DNA from: Phocaeicola coprophilus DSM 18228 = JCM 13818
Lineage (GTDB): Bacteria > Bacteroidota > Bacteroidia > Bacteroidales > Bacteroidaceae
DNA length: 47,801 bases
Assembly (NCBI RefSeq): GCF_000157915.1
Contig: NZ_EQ973647.1
Span: 62,976-110,776 of the forward strand
Reading direction: 5' to 3'
Position 1 is the first letter of the stretch. Each line of letters opens with the position of its first letter. A program made the position numbers and the translations under genes. Below the pieces are notes generated by a model that was not told where the DNA came from, ran no database searches, and saw nothing but the letters and a program-made list of their open reading frames with translations. Positions 1-10,300 of the stretch are shown in pieces.

Positions 1-35
1 GAAGAAAGTTGTTATTATAAAATTTAATATTTTCT

Positions 36-66
36 ATTGTTTATTTGAATTTTTTCTATAGCTTTG
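36..66 (+). promoter_or_regulatory. Candidate Bacteroides-type promoter for susC-like gene
   Basis: A perfect TAnnTTTG -7 element (TAGCTTTG) lies at 59-66. An ATTG at 36-39, 19 bases upstream, is a plausible partial match to the -33 TTTG box. The leader to the ATG at 123 is A/T-rich with no strong Shine-Dalgarno, which is normal for this phylum. The call rests on consensus matching only. Confidence 0.5.
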
Positions 67-122
67 TGGTAACCTTTATTTAGATAACTATTAATCATTG
101 TTATTAATATAATTTTAATATT

Positions 123-3100
123 ATGAAACTAAGAAATGTAAATTACCGAGGCAGACTGGCAATTTTGACGGGTGCATTCTGTTGTACATCCTTGCCAATG
201 GCTGCACTTCCGACTTCTGTTGAAGCCGCCTCTCCCAATGAGATTACCCAGCAGACGATGAAGGTAAAAGGTTTGGTTCTGGACGCATCGACTGGTGAAC
301 CTGTGATTGGTGCCAATGTCATTGTGAAGGGAACGACTAATGGGGTGATTACAGACCTGGATGGTGTGTATGAACTGAATGCACCGGCAGGTGCTGTCCT
401 GCAGATTTCATTTGTCGGCTATAAGACCATTGAAGTGAAGGCTGAACCCAACATGAAGGTAAACCTGAAGGAAGACACCGAAACGCTGGATGAAGTTGTA
501 GTTGTCGGTTACGGTACTCAGCGCCGTGAAAGTCTGACCGGTTCTTTACAGACAGTCAAGGAAAATAAACTGAAGGATGTTACTACGGCCAATGTGGAAA
601 ACATGTTGAACGGTAAAGTTTCCGGAGTTTTCGTTGCTCCGGGTTCCGGTCAGCCGGGTTCAAGCGGTGCCGTGATGGTTCGTGGTAAGGCATCTATCAA
701 CGGTAGTTCATCTCCGTTGTGGGTAATCGACGGTGTAATTGTCGGTGATGGAGCCGGACAATTGAATCCTGCCGATATCGAAACCATGACCATCCTGAAA
801 GATGCTGCATCTACAGCTATTTATGGTTCTCAGGGAGCCAACGGTGTTATCCTGGTAACAACCAAGAGCGGCAAGAGCGGTAAGATGACTATCAATGTAT
901 CAGCCAAGGCCGGTGTCAGCAGATTGAATAATGGAAATCTGGAAATGATGGACGGTGCTGAATTGTATGATTACTATAAGTCATTCAGCAATGCTGACCA
1001 GATCAATTTTCCACGCTGGAATGAAGACTTGCGCAATGCCAATTTTGACTGGTGGGATCTGGCGACTCAAAGCGGCGTGACTCAGGAATATAATGTCTCT
1101 CTTTCCGGAGGCGGTGAAAAAATCAATTCTTATTTCTCTATGGGTTACTATGACGAAGAAGGTGCAGTGAAAGGATATGATCTGCAGCGTTACAACTTCC
1201 GTTATCGTACCAATTACAAACCTTTCTCCTGGTTGACCATCAAACCGTCTGTTGCCGGTGCAATGCGTAATACGCATGATGCCCAGTATTCTGTAACAGC
1301 CATGTACTCTATGTTCCCGTGGGACAGTCCGTATGATGAAAACGGCAATCTGGTTCCCGACCGTTACAGCGGATGGGTGAACAGCCAGTCAACCAACTAC
1401 TTGAACGACCTGAGCTATGGTAACCATACAGACTACAAGACCTATGAGTTCAGTGGAAACTTTGATTTTGATATCCGGATTACGGACTGGCTGACTTTTA
1501 ACTCTGTCAATAATTTCCGCTGGACCGGTTATTACTATAATTCTTATTCTGATCCCCGATGCGAGGGAGCTTCCGGTGTAAACGGACGTTTGGAGGAATA
1601 TCAGAGCAATACCGTACGCCGTTATACCAACCAGATTCTGCGTTTCAACAAAATGTGGGATAAACATTCATTGAATGCCTTGCTGGCGTATGAATTCAAT
1701 GACTATCAGGGCAAGGCTATTTCAGCTACCGGTACCGGTTTTGTACCCGGATTTGAGGTACTTGATGTTACAGCGATTCCTGAAGATGTAGGCGGAAGCC
1801 TGAGCGAATGGGCTATGCAGTCTTATCTCTTCAAGGCAATTTATTCTTATGACAACCGTTATCTGGGTGAAGTTTCTTTCCGTCGGGATGGTGCTTCCAA
1901 TTTCGGTGATGAAAACAAATATGGTAACTTCTTCTCTGTCAGTGCCGGATGGAATATCAACCGTGAAAAATGGTTCAAGGCTGATTGGGTGAACAACCTG
2001 AAATTACGTGCTTCCTATGGTACGGTAGGTAACCGTCCAAGTTCACTTTATCCGCAGTATGACCTTTATTCTATCTCTGCAAAGTATAACGGAACTTCCG
2101 CTGCTTTGATCAGTCAGATCGGTAACAAGGAACTTACCTGGGAAAAGACTTATACGACGGGTGTCGGTTTAGATGCATCTATGTTCCATGAACGTTTCCG
2201 CTTCTCATTCGATTATTACTACAAGTATACTTCCAACATTCTGTTTGCTGTACCTGTATCCGGTCTTACCGGTGTAACTTCCCGCTGGAAGAATGTGGGT
2301 GAAATGGAAAACCAGGGTATTGAACTGACTGTCGGTGGCGATATCATCCGTACCAGAGACTGGAACTGGAGTGTGGAAATGAACCTGGGACATAACAGAA
2401 ACCGTATCAAGGAACTGTATGGAAACAATACGGAAATCATTCGTAGCGGTGGTATCGGTATCGCCGGTGAAGCCGACAAGATTCTGAAAAAAGACTATGA
2501 CAGCGACAGCTTCTACATGGTAGAATGGGCAGGTGTCAATCCTGAAACGGGAGCTCCGCAATGGTACAAGCATACCAAAGATGAAAATGGAAATATCACC
2601 GGACGTGAAATCACTGAAAATTATGCAGAAGCAGATCAGGTGATCTGTGATGCTTCCACTCCGAAACTGTTTGGTGGATTCAATACAACTCTTGCATGGA
2701 AAAACATTGATCTGACAGCTGTATTCGGTTACTCCATCGGTGGCAAGATCTATAACTATTCTCGTCAGGAATACGATTCTGATGGTGCCTATACAGACCG
2801 TAACCAGATGAAACTGATGGACGGATGGACCCGTTGGGAAAAGCCGGGTGACATTGCTACGCATCCTGTTGCTTCCTACAATAACTCATCCAACTCCAAT
2901 AAAGCTTCTACCCGTTATCTGGAAGATGGTGACTATCTGAAGCTGCGTTCACTGACTATCGGTTACAACCTGAAGTTGCCGAAATACTACATTCAGAATA
3001 TGCGTATCTTCTTTACCGGTGAAAACCTGTTCTGCGTAACCGGATATTCCGGTGTGGATCCTGAAATTCCGGCCAGTGGAGGTTCTGTAATCGGTTCTAC

Positions 3101-3161
3101 CGGTCCGAGTGTTTATCCCTCTACCCGCAAGTACATGTTTGGTATTAACTTAACCTTTTAA
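123..3161 (+). CDS. SusC/RagA-family TonB-dependent outer-membrane transporter
   Basis: This is the outer-membrane beta-barrel that imports a glycan or glycoside with energy from TonB. The 1012-residue protein starts with a Sec signal ending near an Ala-rich stretch at residues 30-36. A carboxypeptidase-regulatory-like beta-sandwich follows at about 47-115, then a TonB-box-like DEVVVVGYG segment near 122-130, the plug domain (about 135-260) and a barrel that ends in an aromatic residue, Phe. It lacks an STN domain, so it is not the type that signals to an anti-sigma factor. That fits control by the AraC regulator found nearby. The gene is 13 bases upstream of its SusD partner and surely co-transcribed with it. 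The substrate cannot be read from the sequence. The downstream GH2 and methyltransferases suggest a methylated glycoside, which is inference. Confidence 0.95.
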   Translation: MKLRNVNYRGRLAILTGAFCCTSLPMAALPTSVEAASPNEITQQTMKVKGLVLDASTGEPVIGANVIVKGTTNGVITDLDGVYELNAPAGAVLQISFVGYKTIEVKAEPNMKVNLKEDTETLDEVVVVGYGTQRRESLTGSLQTVKENKLKDVTTANVENMLNGKVSGVFVAPGSGQPGSSGAVMVRGKASINGSSSPLWVIDGVIVGDGAGQLNPADIETMTILKDAASTAIYGSQGANGVILVTTKSGKSGKMTINVSAKAGVSRLNNGNLEMMDGAELYDYYKSFSNADQINFPRWNEDLRNANFDWWDLATQSGVTQEYNVSLSGGGEKINSYFSMGYYDEEGAVKGYDLQRYNFRYRTNYKPFSWLTIKPSVAGAMRNTHDAQYSVTAMYSMFPWDSPYDENGNLVPDRYSGWVNSQSTNYLNDLSYGNHTDYKTYEFSGNFDFDIRITDWLTFNSVNNFRWTGYYYNSYSDPRCEGASGVNGRLEEYQSNTVRRYTNQILRFNKMWDKHSLNALLAYEFNDYQGKAISATGTGFVPGFEVLDVTAIPEDVGGSLSEWAMQSYLFKAIYSYDNRYLGEVSFRRDGASNFGDENKYGNFFSVSAGWNINREKWFKADWVNNLKLRASYGTVGNRPSSLYPQYDLYSISAKYNGTSAALISQIGNKELTWEKTYTTGVGLDASMFHERFRFSFDYYYKYTSNILFAVPVSGLTGVTSRWKNVGEMENQGIELTVGGDIIRTRDWNWSVEMNLGHNRNRIKELYGNNTEIIRSGGIGIAGEADKILKKDYDSDSFYMVEWAGVNPETGAPQWYKHTKDENGNITGREITENYAEADQVICDASTPKLFGGFNTTLAWKNIDLTAVFGYSIGGKIYNYSRQEYDSDGAYTDRNQMKLMDGWTRWEKPGDIATHPVASYNNSSNSNKASTRYLEDGDYLKLRSLTIGYNLKLPKYYIQNMRIFFTGENLFCVTGYSGVDPEIPASGGSVIGSTGPSVYPSTRKYMFGINLTF

Positions 3162-3174
3162 TTAGCTGATTCGT

Positions 3175-4953
3175 ATGAAAAAGATTATATCAACCTCTTT
3201 GTTGGTGACCGCCTGTCTGTGCGGAACATTGACATCATGTGACATTGAACGCCTGCCCAAAGGCAGCATGTCTGCAGAACAGATTACGAATGATCCTTTG
3301 GCTTCCCTGGACGGTCTGGTGGATGGTGCTTATGCCCAGTTGAAAGACTGGTCAGATCCGATGCACCGTCTCGGCGAATATGCTGGTGATAATATGATGA
3401 TCCGTGGTGCATCTACCGATGCATTTTATGAATTCATAACCTTCTCCCGTACTCCGAACAACTACCGTCTTCAGAACTTCTGGGATTATGGCTATAAGGC
3501 CATTGCCCAGGCTTCAAATATCATCAAGATGATTGAAGAAGGACAGGATCCGGAAATTGACAGTAAGCTGGGTGAATGTTATTACATCCGTGGTATGATG
3601 TACTTCTACCTGTGCCGTGCGTTCGGCCGTCCGTATTATCAGGCTCCTGACAAGAATCTGGGTGTGCCTATCGTCAATGGTACTCCGGATGATATGGACA
3701 ATCTTCAGTTGCCCGACCGTTCGACTGTGAAGGAAGTTTATGAACAGGCCATCAGTGACCTGAAGAAGGCAGAAGCCATGATTACAGAGAACAAGGGACC
3801 GGCATACGCATCCAAGGAAGCTGCACAGGCCATGCTTTCCAGAGTTTACCTGTATATGAGTGGAACTTACAGCAATCCGAATGCGGAATATGCCCAGCTG
3901 GCCGTTGATTATGCCACTAAGGTGATTGAATCCGGTCAGTATGAACTGTTGGGACACGATGAATTCATGACTTATAATACGATTGTTCCTGAAAATAATA
4001 AGGAATCCATTTTCGTAGTGAAGCGTGTGGCTTCCGAGTTCTCCGGATATGACCATTATTACGGTATCGGCGGTATGTATGGTGTTGTCGGAGGTATGGG
4101 TTGGGGCGAAATGTATGCCAGTGCCAAGTATCTCGACCTGCTGAATGAGACAGGACGTAACGACTGGCGTCCGGACAGCAAAAAGATTGTAGATGCACGT
4201 GCCAACTTCATTGCTCCGCAGTATGTACAGGATGATAACGGAAATTATACGAATGTGTTCCGTTTCATCAAGAATGTATATGATACCAGTGGCAATGTGA
4301 TCAACTTCAACTACGTGCAGGCTAAGCTGAACCAGAACGGAGGCAATTATACTTGTACAGAAACCATTGACGGTGTGGACAAGACTTATGCGATGACTCC
4401 GGTGGATGCTTCCCAACAGATCTATTCCATCCAGTATTCCGACGGACAGACCTATACTGGTGTCATTGATTATCAGATGTCATTGAACCGTGTATATCCG
4501 ATGTTCTACATTACGAAGTGTTCTTACGAAGGTGAAGAATCTCACCTGCATTCACCGATTATTTCCCGATTGGGTGAGATTTACCTGAACCGTGCTGAAG
4601 CATATGCCAAACTGGGTAATTACGGTGCTGCCCTGACTGACCTGAATACCATTCGTGAACGCTCTATTCCGGGTGCCGGATATGCTTCTCTGGATGCTAA
4701 TAATGCTCCTGAACTTATCGACAAGGAACGTCAGCTTGAATTGGCTTATCAGGCAGAGCGAAGCTATGACGTATTCCGTAACGGTGAACCGTTGACCCGT
4801 CATTATCCGGGTCCGCACAATGCAATGGAAGATGTTCCGGCTACGGATTATCGTGTAACTTATTACATTCCGCAAAGTGCGATCAATGCATATCCGAGCG
4901 GATGTACGCTGACACAGAATCCGACCAGCGATGCAGGTGTGATTCTGAATTAA
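3175..4953 (+). CDS. SusD/RagB-family glycan-binding lipoprotein
   Basis: This is the surface lipoprotein that caps the SusC-like barrel and binds the substrate before import. It has 592 residues, with a lipoprotein signal peptide whose lipobox ends at Cys22 (LTSC). The body is the alpha-helical TPR-like SusD fold: the N-terminal helical part contains the usual YYIRGMMYFYLCRAFG region near 137-152, and the C-terminal RagB/SusD domain contains the conserved LGEIYLNRAEAYAKLG segment near 463-478. Length is typical for the family. It follows the susC-like gene by 13 bases, and an intrinsic terminator lies just after its stop, so the two form a closed unit. Confidence 0.95.
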   Translation: MKKIISTSLLVTACLCGTLTSCDIERLPKGSMSAEQITNDPLASLDGLVDGAYAQLKDWSDPMHRLGEYAGDNMMIRGASTDAFYEFITFSRTPNNYRLQNFWDYGYKAIAQASNIIKMIEEGQDPEIDSKLGECYYIRGMMYFYLCRAFGRPYYQAPDKNLGVPIVNGTPDDMDNLQLPDRSTVKEVYEQAISDLKKAEAMITENKGPAYASKEAAQAMLSRVYLYMSGTYSNPNAEYAQLAVDYATKVIESGQYELLGHDEFMTYNTIVPENNKESIFVVKRVASEFSGYDHYYGIGGMYGVVGGMGWGEMYASAKYLDLLNETGRNDWRPDSKKIVDARANFIAPQYVQDDNGNYTNVFRFIKNVYDTSGNVINFNYVQAKLNQNGGNYTCTETIDGVDKTYAMTPVDASQQIYSIQYSDGQTYTGVIDYQMSLNRVYPMFYITKCSYEGEESHLHSPIISRLGEIYLNRAEAYAKLGNYGAALTDLNTIRERSIPGAGYASLDANNAPELIDKERQLELAYQAERSYDVFRNGEPLTRHYPGPHNAMEDVPATDYRVTYYIPQSAINAYPSGCTLTQNPTSDAGVILN

Positions 4954-4988
4954 CAGGCTTTTCTGGATAAATAATAAAGTTTGTCTTG

Positions 4989-5041
4989 AGAGGGATTACA
5001 GAGAACCGGCTGTGAAGCCGTGACTGTAATCCCTCTTTTTT
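4989..5041 (+). terminator. Intrinsic terminator of the susCD-like pair
   Basis: A 13-bp perfect stem pairs AGAGGGATTACAG (4989-5001) with CTGTAATCCCTCT (5024-5036), and a run of T residues follows to 5041. The loop can form a second small stem (CCGGC...GCCG). The left arm is not preceded by an A-tract, so it should act only for + strand transcription. Confidence 0.9.
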
Positions 5042-5058
5042 ATGGAACAAGGCATAGT

Positions 5059-5208
5059 CAATCGACTGCACGATGTCCTCGCAATTGACTGGTCAATGCA
5101 AAAGCAACGACCGCACGATTGCCCTCAAACGACTGCACGATTGGACCGCAACGACCGCACGTTTGGGCTTCAACGACCGCACGATTCAGCTGCAACGGGC
5201 ATTACAGT
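5059..5208. repeat. 22-bp-period direct repeat array
   Basis: Four clear copies of a CAACGACCGCACGATT-like core start at 5105, 5127, 5149 and 5171, exactly 22 bases apart, with variable 5-6 base linkers. A further good core match (CGACTGCACGAT) lies at 5063-5074. Degenerate periods at 5083 and 5193 also fall in register. The array lies between the susD terminator and the 3' end of the araC gene, so it would be in the 3' untranslated part of the araC transcript. A palindrome ATTGACTGGTCAAT sits at 5084-5097. Function is unknown; the two-helical-turn spacing would suit a protein-binding array. Confidence 0.75.
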
Positions 5209-6080
5209 TTTTGAGCGTATTCACTGGGGGTATAGCCGGTTACCTGCTTGAACTGATGATTGAAATGGGAGAGACTGTTGTAGCCGCAGTCGTATGCCAC
5301 CTGGCTGATATTGATGTTTTTGTTGATCAGCAGTTTGGTTGCGTATGAGATTCTCAGTTCCGTGAGGTATTCAAACATTCTTTTCCCGGTATGTTTTTTA
5401 TAGTATCTGCAAAGTGCACTTGGATTCATACCGACATTACAGGCAATGTCTTCCAGGGCGATATTGTTCTGGTAGTTCTTGTTGATAAACAGATGCACCT
5501 TGTTGATAATCGGATCTTCTGTCGAATCACTGTTGATATAGTTCTCTGTTGTCAGGGTTGCATGATTGCATTCGGAACTTAGCCTGTAGAGTAAAGTATA
5601 AAGTCCTTCGATCTTTTCAAATCCTTCTTTGGTAACCAGGGAGCGGAACAGTTCTTTTAAAGCCTCAATGCTGCCGCCGGTAAAGAAGACCCCTTTCTGA
5701 GATTTCTTCAGGAGGGAATAAATATTCTCCAGTTCGGGAATGTCGTGTAAGCTGGCGGGAAAGATCCGGTCATCAAACTGGGTATAGACAGACCGTGAAA
5801 CCAGTCCGGAGTTCTGGTAGTATTCGTCTGCGCTGAGCCACAGATGGGGGAGATTCTTTCCGATCAGCATGAAGTCGCCCGGAGAAAGCTCCTGGATGGA
5901 ATCGCCTACGAAGCTGAGTCCTTTGCCTTCCTCTATCAGAATCAGTTCATATTCCGGATGGATATGTAAAGGTGCGGCAAAGTAGGGATTCGTGTACGAA
6001 ACCACAGAAAATGAAGTTCCTTTTCTCTTCTCTACTTTTTCGAAGGTAGCTTCCATCTGATGTAAGGAGTTTGTTTTCAT
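5202..6080 (-). CDS. AraC/XylS-family transcriptional regulator with N-terminal cupin
   Basis: This is a one-component regulator likely to control the neighbouring susCD pair and the divergent methyltransferase/GH2 operon. The 292-residue protein has an N-terminal cupin-like sensor domain (about 20-100, with the HIHPEYELILIEEGKG strand pattern) and a C-terminal double helix-turn-helix domain (about 190-292). The DNA-binding part shows the typical IALEDIACNVGMNPSALCRYYK first helix-turn-helix and the AYDCGYNSLSHFNHQFKQ-type second one. It is divergent from the 6183 gene with a 102-base shared promoter region. The sensor ligand is unknown; a sugar or other product of the pathway is the simplest guess. 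Confidence 0.92.
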   Translation of the reverse strand: MKTNSLHQMEATFEKVEKRKGTSFSVVSYTNPYFAAPLHIHPEYELILIEEGKGLSFVGDSIQELSPGDFMLIGKNLPHLWLSADEYYQNSGLVSRSVYTQFDDRIFPASLHDIPELENIYSLLKKSQKGVFFTGGSIEALKELFRSLVTKEGFEKIEGLYTLLYRLSSECNHATLTTENYINSDSTEDPIINKVHLFINKNYQNNIALEDIACNVGMNPSALCRYYKKHTGKRMFEYLTELRISYATKLLINKNINISQVAYDCGYNSLSHFNHQFKQVTGYTPSEYAQKL

Positions 6081-6114
6081 CTTTTTGTTCAGGCAAATAA
6101 ATCACACAACCATG

Positions 6115-6146
6115 CAAATATACTATAAAACGATTTAAAAAGCAAC
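6115..6146 (-). promoter_or_regulatory. Candidate promoter of the araC-type gene
   Basis: Read on the minus strand, TATATTTG (6122 down to 6115) is a perfect TAnnTTTG -7 box. GTTG at 6146-6143, 20 bases upstream, resembles the -33 TTTG element. The box lies 35 bases before the araC start codon. Confidence 0.45.
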
Positions 6147-6149
6147 GTG

Positions 6150-6157
6150 TAAATTTG
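6150..6157 (+). promoter_or_regulatory. Candidate -7 box for the methyltransferase/GH2 operon
   Basis: TAAATTTG matches the TAnnTTTG element and sits 26 bases before the ATG at 6183. No TTTG-like -33 box is present at the right distance, which would suit a promoter that needs an activator such as the divergent AraC protein. The activator dependence is inference. Confidence 0.4.
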
Positions 6158-6182
6158 TCAGCAGTAAAAAACTAATACGATT

Positions 6183-7262
6183 ATGAAACATAGAGAACGG
6201 GTTATCAGAGCTTTAAATCATGAAGAAACGGACAGGCCTCCTTTTCAGGCCACATTTACTCCGGAATTTGCAGATCGTTTACGCGAAGTCTTTCATCTTC
6301 CCAGACAGTTTTCGGAACCACACCACAGAGACTGGTACGGATATGAGCTGGAGAAGCTGACAGGACAGGATTTGCTTCAGGCCAGTGTCGGATGGTCTGC
6401 CAACTATTACTTGAAGCAGGAGCCTTACACGGACGAATGGGGTGTCAAATGGAAGATTGATCCTTATGAAACTCCGTTTGGCATCGGACATTATACGAAC
6501 ATTGCCCGGAATCCTCTGCGTGATAATGATGAACTGGCAATGGCTTATAAGGCACCCGATCCACACCGGCCGGAGCTTTATAAGAATGTGGAGCGTCTGG
6601 TGAAGGAATATGGCGATGAATATTATATTATCGGGCGTATTCACTGTACCATCTTTGAGTCTGCATGGGCTTTGAGAGGACTTGATACGCTGATGACCGA
6701 TTTTTATATCAATCCGGATCTGACCAATCACCTGCTGGATGAGACCGGAGGCTTCCATAAGGAAGTGGCTAAGAAGATGGCACAGATAGGCGTTGACATG
6801 ATCTGGCTGGGTGATGACATGGGAGCACAGGATTCACTGATGATTGATCCGGAACTGTGGCGCGAGTTCTTCAAGGGCAGAATGGCCGATATCATCCGCA
6901 CGGTGAAAGAAATTAAGCCGGATATCAAGGTGGCTTATCATACGGACGGCTGTAATTACGACATTATTCCCGATCTGATCGAAATCGGTCTGGATGTATT
7001 GAATCCTATCCAGACGGAATGTATGAATCCGGAGATCCTGCAGGAAAAATATGGAGATCAGCTTTGCTTCTTCGGGGGAGTGGCGGTTCAGTCAACCTTG
7101 CCCATGGGAACTCCTGAACAGATAGAAAAGGAATATGCATGGCTGAAAAACTCTGTAGGAAAGGGAGGAGGATGGATTTGTGCTCCGACTCACCATGTGC
7201 AGCTGGATACTCCGATGGAGAATTTCTTCCATTTGCTGAAAACTGTAGGAACCATCGGTTAA
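6183..7262 (+). CDS. UroD-family (corrinoid-type) methyltransferase, probable substrate-side component
   Basis: The 359-residue protein has the uroporphyrinogen-decarboxylase TIM-barrel fold, which includes methyltransferases of the MtaA/MtbA/CmuA type. It opens with the family's RERVIRALNHEETDRPP segment (residues 4-20). Potential metal ligands are His253 and Cys257 in YHTDGC and Cys333 in WICAP. The spacing H-x3-C differs from the H-x-C of MtaA. A true HemE role is unlikely, because the gene sits first in an operon with a corrinoid protein, a second UroD-family enzyme, a symporter and GH2, with no haem genes around. I infer that it moves a methyl group between the imported substrate and the corrinoid protein at 12311. 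Which of the two UroD-family enzymes acts on the substrate is a guess based on divergence from MtaA. Confidence 0.8.
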   Translation: MKHRERVIRALNHEETDRPPFQATFTPEFADRLREVFHLPRQFSEPHHRDWYGYELEKLTGQDLLQASVGWSANYYLKQEPYTDEWGVKWKIDPYETPFGIGHYTNIARNPLRDNDELAMAYKAPDPHRPELYKNVERLVKEYGDEYYIIGRIHCTIFESAWALRGLDTLMTDFYINPDLTNHLLDETGGFHKEVAKKMAQIGVDMIWLGDDMGAQDSLMIDPELWREFFKGRMADIIRTVKEIKPDIKVAYHTDGCNYDIIPDLIEIGLDVLNPIQTECMNPEILQEKYGDQLCFFGGVAVQSTLPMGTPEQIEKEYAWLKNSVGKGGGWICAPTHHVQLDTPMENFFHLLKTVGTIG

Positions 7263-7336
7263 TGCAAAGACAGATTCAGACAAGAGCGGGAAACTGCCGT
7301 AAAAAGGATTGGTTATACTGAAAAAGCATTCTGTAT

Positions 7337-10300
7337 ATGAGATTGAAAAAGATACTGTTGTTGGGAGGTCTGTTAAGTCTGACCCTGACTTCCTGGTCGC
7401 AAGACAAGAAATGGGTGGAAGTAGCTTATGACGACTGTGGCGAGAAAGGAAAACAGCCTCATCTGGTTTTGGGGGAAAATTATGAAATGCCGGCTGAACT
7501 GTCGGGCAGCACGGCCCAGCGTTCCTGCAATTTCGGCGGGAAGGTGATCTATGCATTCGATAAGATGGATATTCATGCCGACTATCGGATGGAAGTGACT
7601 TTTCTGGCCGACAGTGAACGGATCATAGAAATTGTCGCCGATGGAAATCCAGTCTGTGAGTCTATCCATCTTCCGGCGGGAGAGGTAGTAAAGAAAACAA
7701 TCGATTTGCCCCGTCACTCGTTTGCCTACGGTCAGTTCGTGATGGTGGTGAATCCCGTCAAGGGACCTAATGCCATTATTTCCGGGATCCGGATTTTATC
7801 TTCCGATCCGGGACAGCTGGCTGCCGTGTCTGAAGAGTCACGCGAGGCATTGAAGTCGGTTCAGGCTTATGTCGTAGACACTCAGGTGGATGCGGAACAG
7901 GTGTTGCCGACCTATGTCCCGATACCGGCTTCCGTGAAGGATGTCTACCGGAATCAGCTTTCCCTCAATGGGGAGTGGCTGTTCTCAGAACAGGCGGAAG
8001 GAGAAGACTGGCATCGCATTATGGTACCGGGAGAGTGGTGCATGCAGGGCTTTAAGGTGGATTCAGCCGCATTTGCCCGTTATCAGAAAAACTTTGAAGT
8101 GCCGCAGGACTGGAAAGGCAAGCAGGTCATCCTTCGTTTTGACGGAGTTCATAGTGAATATAAAGTGTTTGTCAACCACCGTCAGGTGGGTTCCCATCTG
8201 GGAGGAATGACACCGTATGAAGTCAACATTACGGATGCCTTGCAGGATGGAACGAATATCCTGTCTCTTCAGGTGCGGAGTGAATCGCTGGCCGATATGC
8301 TGGGAAGCCTTACCCAATATGCCGCTCATCAGCTGGGAGGTATCACCCGTAAGGTTACCCTGTTCGCTGTTCCTGACATTCATCTCTCGGATCTGCGTAT
8401 TCAGACAGACCTGGACGAGAACTATCGGGATGCACGTCTGAAACTTTATGTAGCGGTCAGAAATGATTCCGACCGTCCGTCCCGGAAAGTATCTTTGAAG
8501 GCCGTTTTGGACAAGCATGAGGCATCCGGTTCCCTGAACTTGCCGGAAATCGCTCCGGGAGAAACCTGGAAGGGATGGCTGGAGATGGACGTGAAGTCAC
8601 CTTTGCTGTGGGACAATGAGCATCCCAACCTGTACCGGCTTCATCTGGATTTGTATGAAGGAGAAAATTCCATAGCACAGATTGAGAAAAAATTCGGCTT
8701 CCGTGAAGTGGAAGTACGGGGAAACCGTCTGCTGGTCAACGGCCGTCCTGTCAAGTTGAGAGGAGTCTGCCGTCATGAGGCTCATCCTCTTTACGGACGT
8801 TCTCTGACCGATGAGGAATGGAAGGCCGATGCAGAACTGTATCGGGCTGCCAACTGTAACTTCATCCGAACCTCTCATTATCCTCCGGCAGAAGAGTTCA
8901 TTGAATATTGCGATGAACTGGGGCTGTTTGTCGAACTGGAAGCACCTGTATGCTGGATCGGTCATCATGCCAATGAGAACTGGCAGAAGCTGAATTATAA
9001 GGATGAAAAATATTATGACTATGTTCTGCAGGCTGATATGGAAACTGTACATTTCTACCGGAACCATCCTTCAGTCATTTTCTGGTCGATGGCCAACGAA
9101 TCCTACTGGAACAAAGGATTTGCACAGGTTGCCGAATACATGAAGAAAGCGGATACGACCCGTCCGTTTGCTTTCCATGATCAGGCCTATGGCGGTTTCA
9201 ACAATCAGGGCAGTACGGCTCCGATAGCCAATATTCATTATCCCGGACCGGGAGGATATCAGGAAGCGGCCAAAAGTGACCGTCCGATGACGTACGGAGA
9301 ATACTGTCATCTGAACGTCTATAACCGCAGTGAACTGGTGACTGATCCCGGTATCCGCAGTGACTGGGCCCTGGCACTGGCTCCGATGTGGGAGAACATG
9401 TATGCAACAGATGGTGTTCTCGGCGGTTCAATCTGGTCGGGTATTGATGACATTTTCCAGTTGCCGGACGGAAATGCAGTGGGATACGGTGCCTGGGGAC
9501 CTGTGGACGGATGGCGCCGTCCGAAGCCTGAGTACTGGGACATGAAAAAGATCTATAGTCCGGTCAGGTTACATACCGAAGCCCTGGAACCCGCCCGGAA
9601 ACTGGTGATTGATGTGGAAAACCGCTATACTTATACGAACCTGAACGAGCTGAAGATCCGTTGGACTTACGGAAAGGAAAGCGGAATGTCTGTACTTGAT
9701 GTAGCCCCTCAGGGCCGTGGACAACTGGTGGTAGAGGTCAGTGATCCTTCTGCTTCCAATCAGCTGAGCCTGGAATTTGTCGACCCCAGAGGATTTGTGG
9801 CCGATGAGTATCTGATTCCGGTGGGTGAGCAGAAGCAGAATCAGGTGGAAGCACCTGCCAGACAACGTACGAAGGTGAAACAGGATAAATCCCGTATTCG
9901 CATATACGGAAAGAACTTCACCTGTCTGGTAGACCGTTCTACCGGAATGATCCTTTCCGTGGAGAAAGACAACAGACAGATACTTTCCGGAGGTCCGTGG
10001 CTGATGGCGCTACCTCTGACAGGCGGAGGATGCTATCCGAACCATAATGCCGAGACTCCGGTATTCAATGATTTGTGCAAAGGATGGAAAGTAACCGGTG
10101 TGGAAGTTTCGGAAGAAGGACAGGACGTCCGTCTGAAAGTCAGCGGATCGTATGACGGTTTCGACGGACAGTATGAAATGATATGCAATGCGAACGGAGA
10201 GATCCGGGTTGATTATCAGTTTACGGTTCGTACGGCTGTCAATCCGAGACAATGGGGAATGGTCTTTGAGACCCCTGCCGGATTTGAAGAAACCTTCTGG

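Noticed and set aside
2205-2864. 219-codon reading frame on the minus strand inside the susC-like gene
   Set aside because: It lies wholly opposite a clear SusC coding region, has no family resemblance and mirrors its codon pattern.
3514-4416. 300-codon minus-strand frame within the susD-like gene
   Set aside because: It is the antisense of a well-supported SusD protein and shows no recognisable domain.
5059-5208. CRISPR-like array
   Set aside because: The repeat core is 16 bases with 5-6 base linkers, far shorter than CRISPR repeats and spacers, and no cas genes are near.
5042-5348. Short + strand reading frames across the repeat array
   Set aside because: They are produced by the repeats and the antisense of the araC 3' end; no signal, motif or ribosome site supports them.
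6183-7262. Haem biosynthesis gene hemE
   Set aside because: The fold is the UroD family, but the gene sits with a corrinoid protein and an MtaA-like enzyme and away from haem genes, and it carries a Cys/His set near 253-257 and 333 fitting a metal site.
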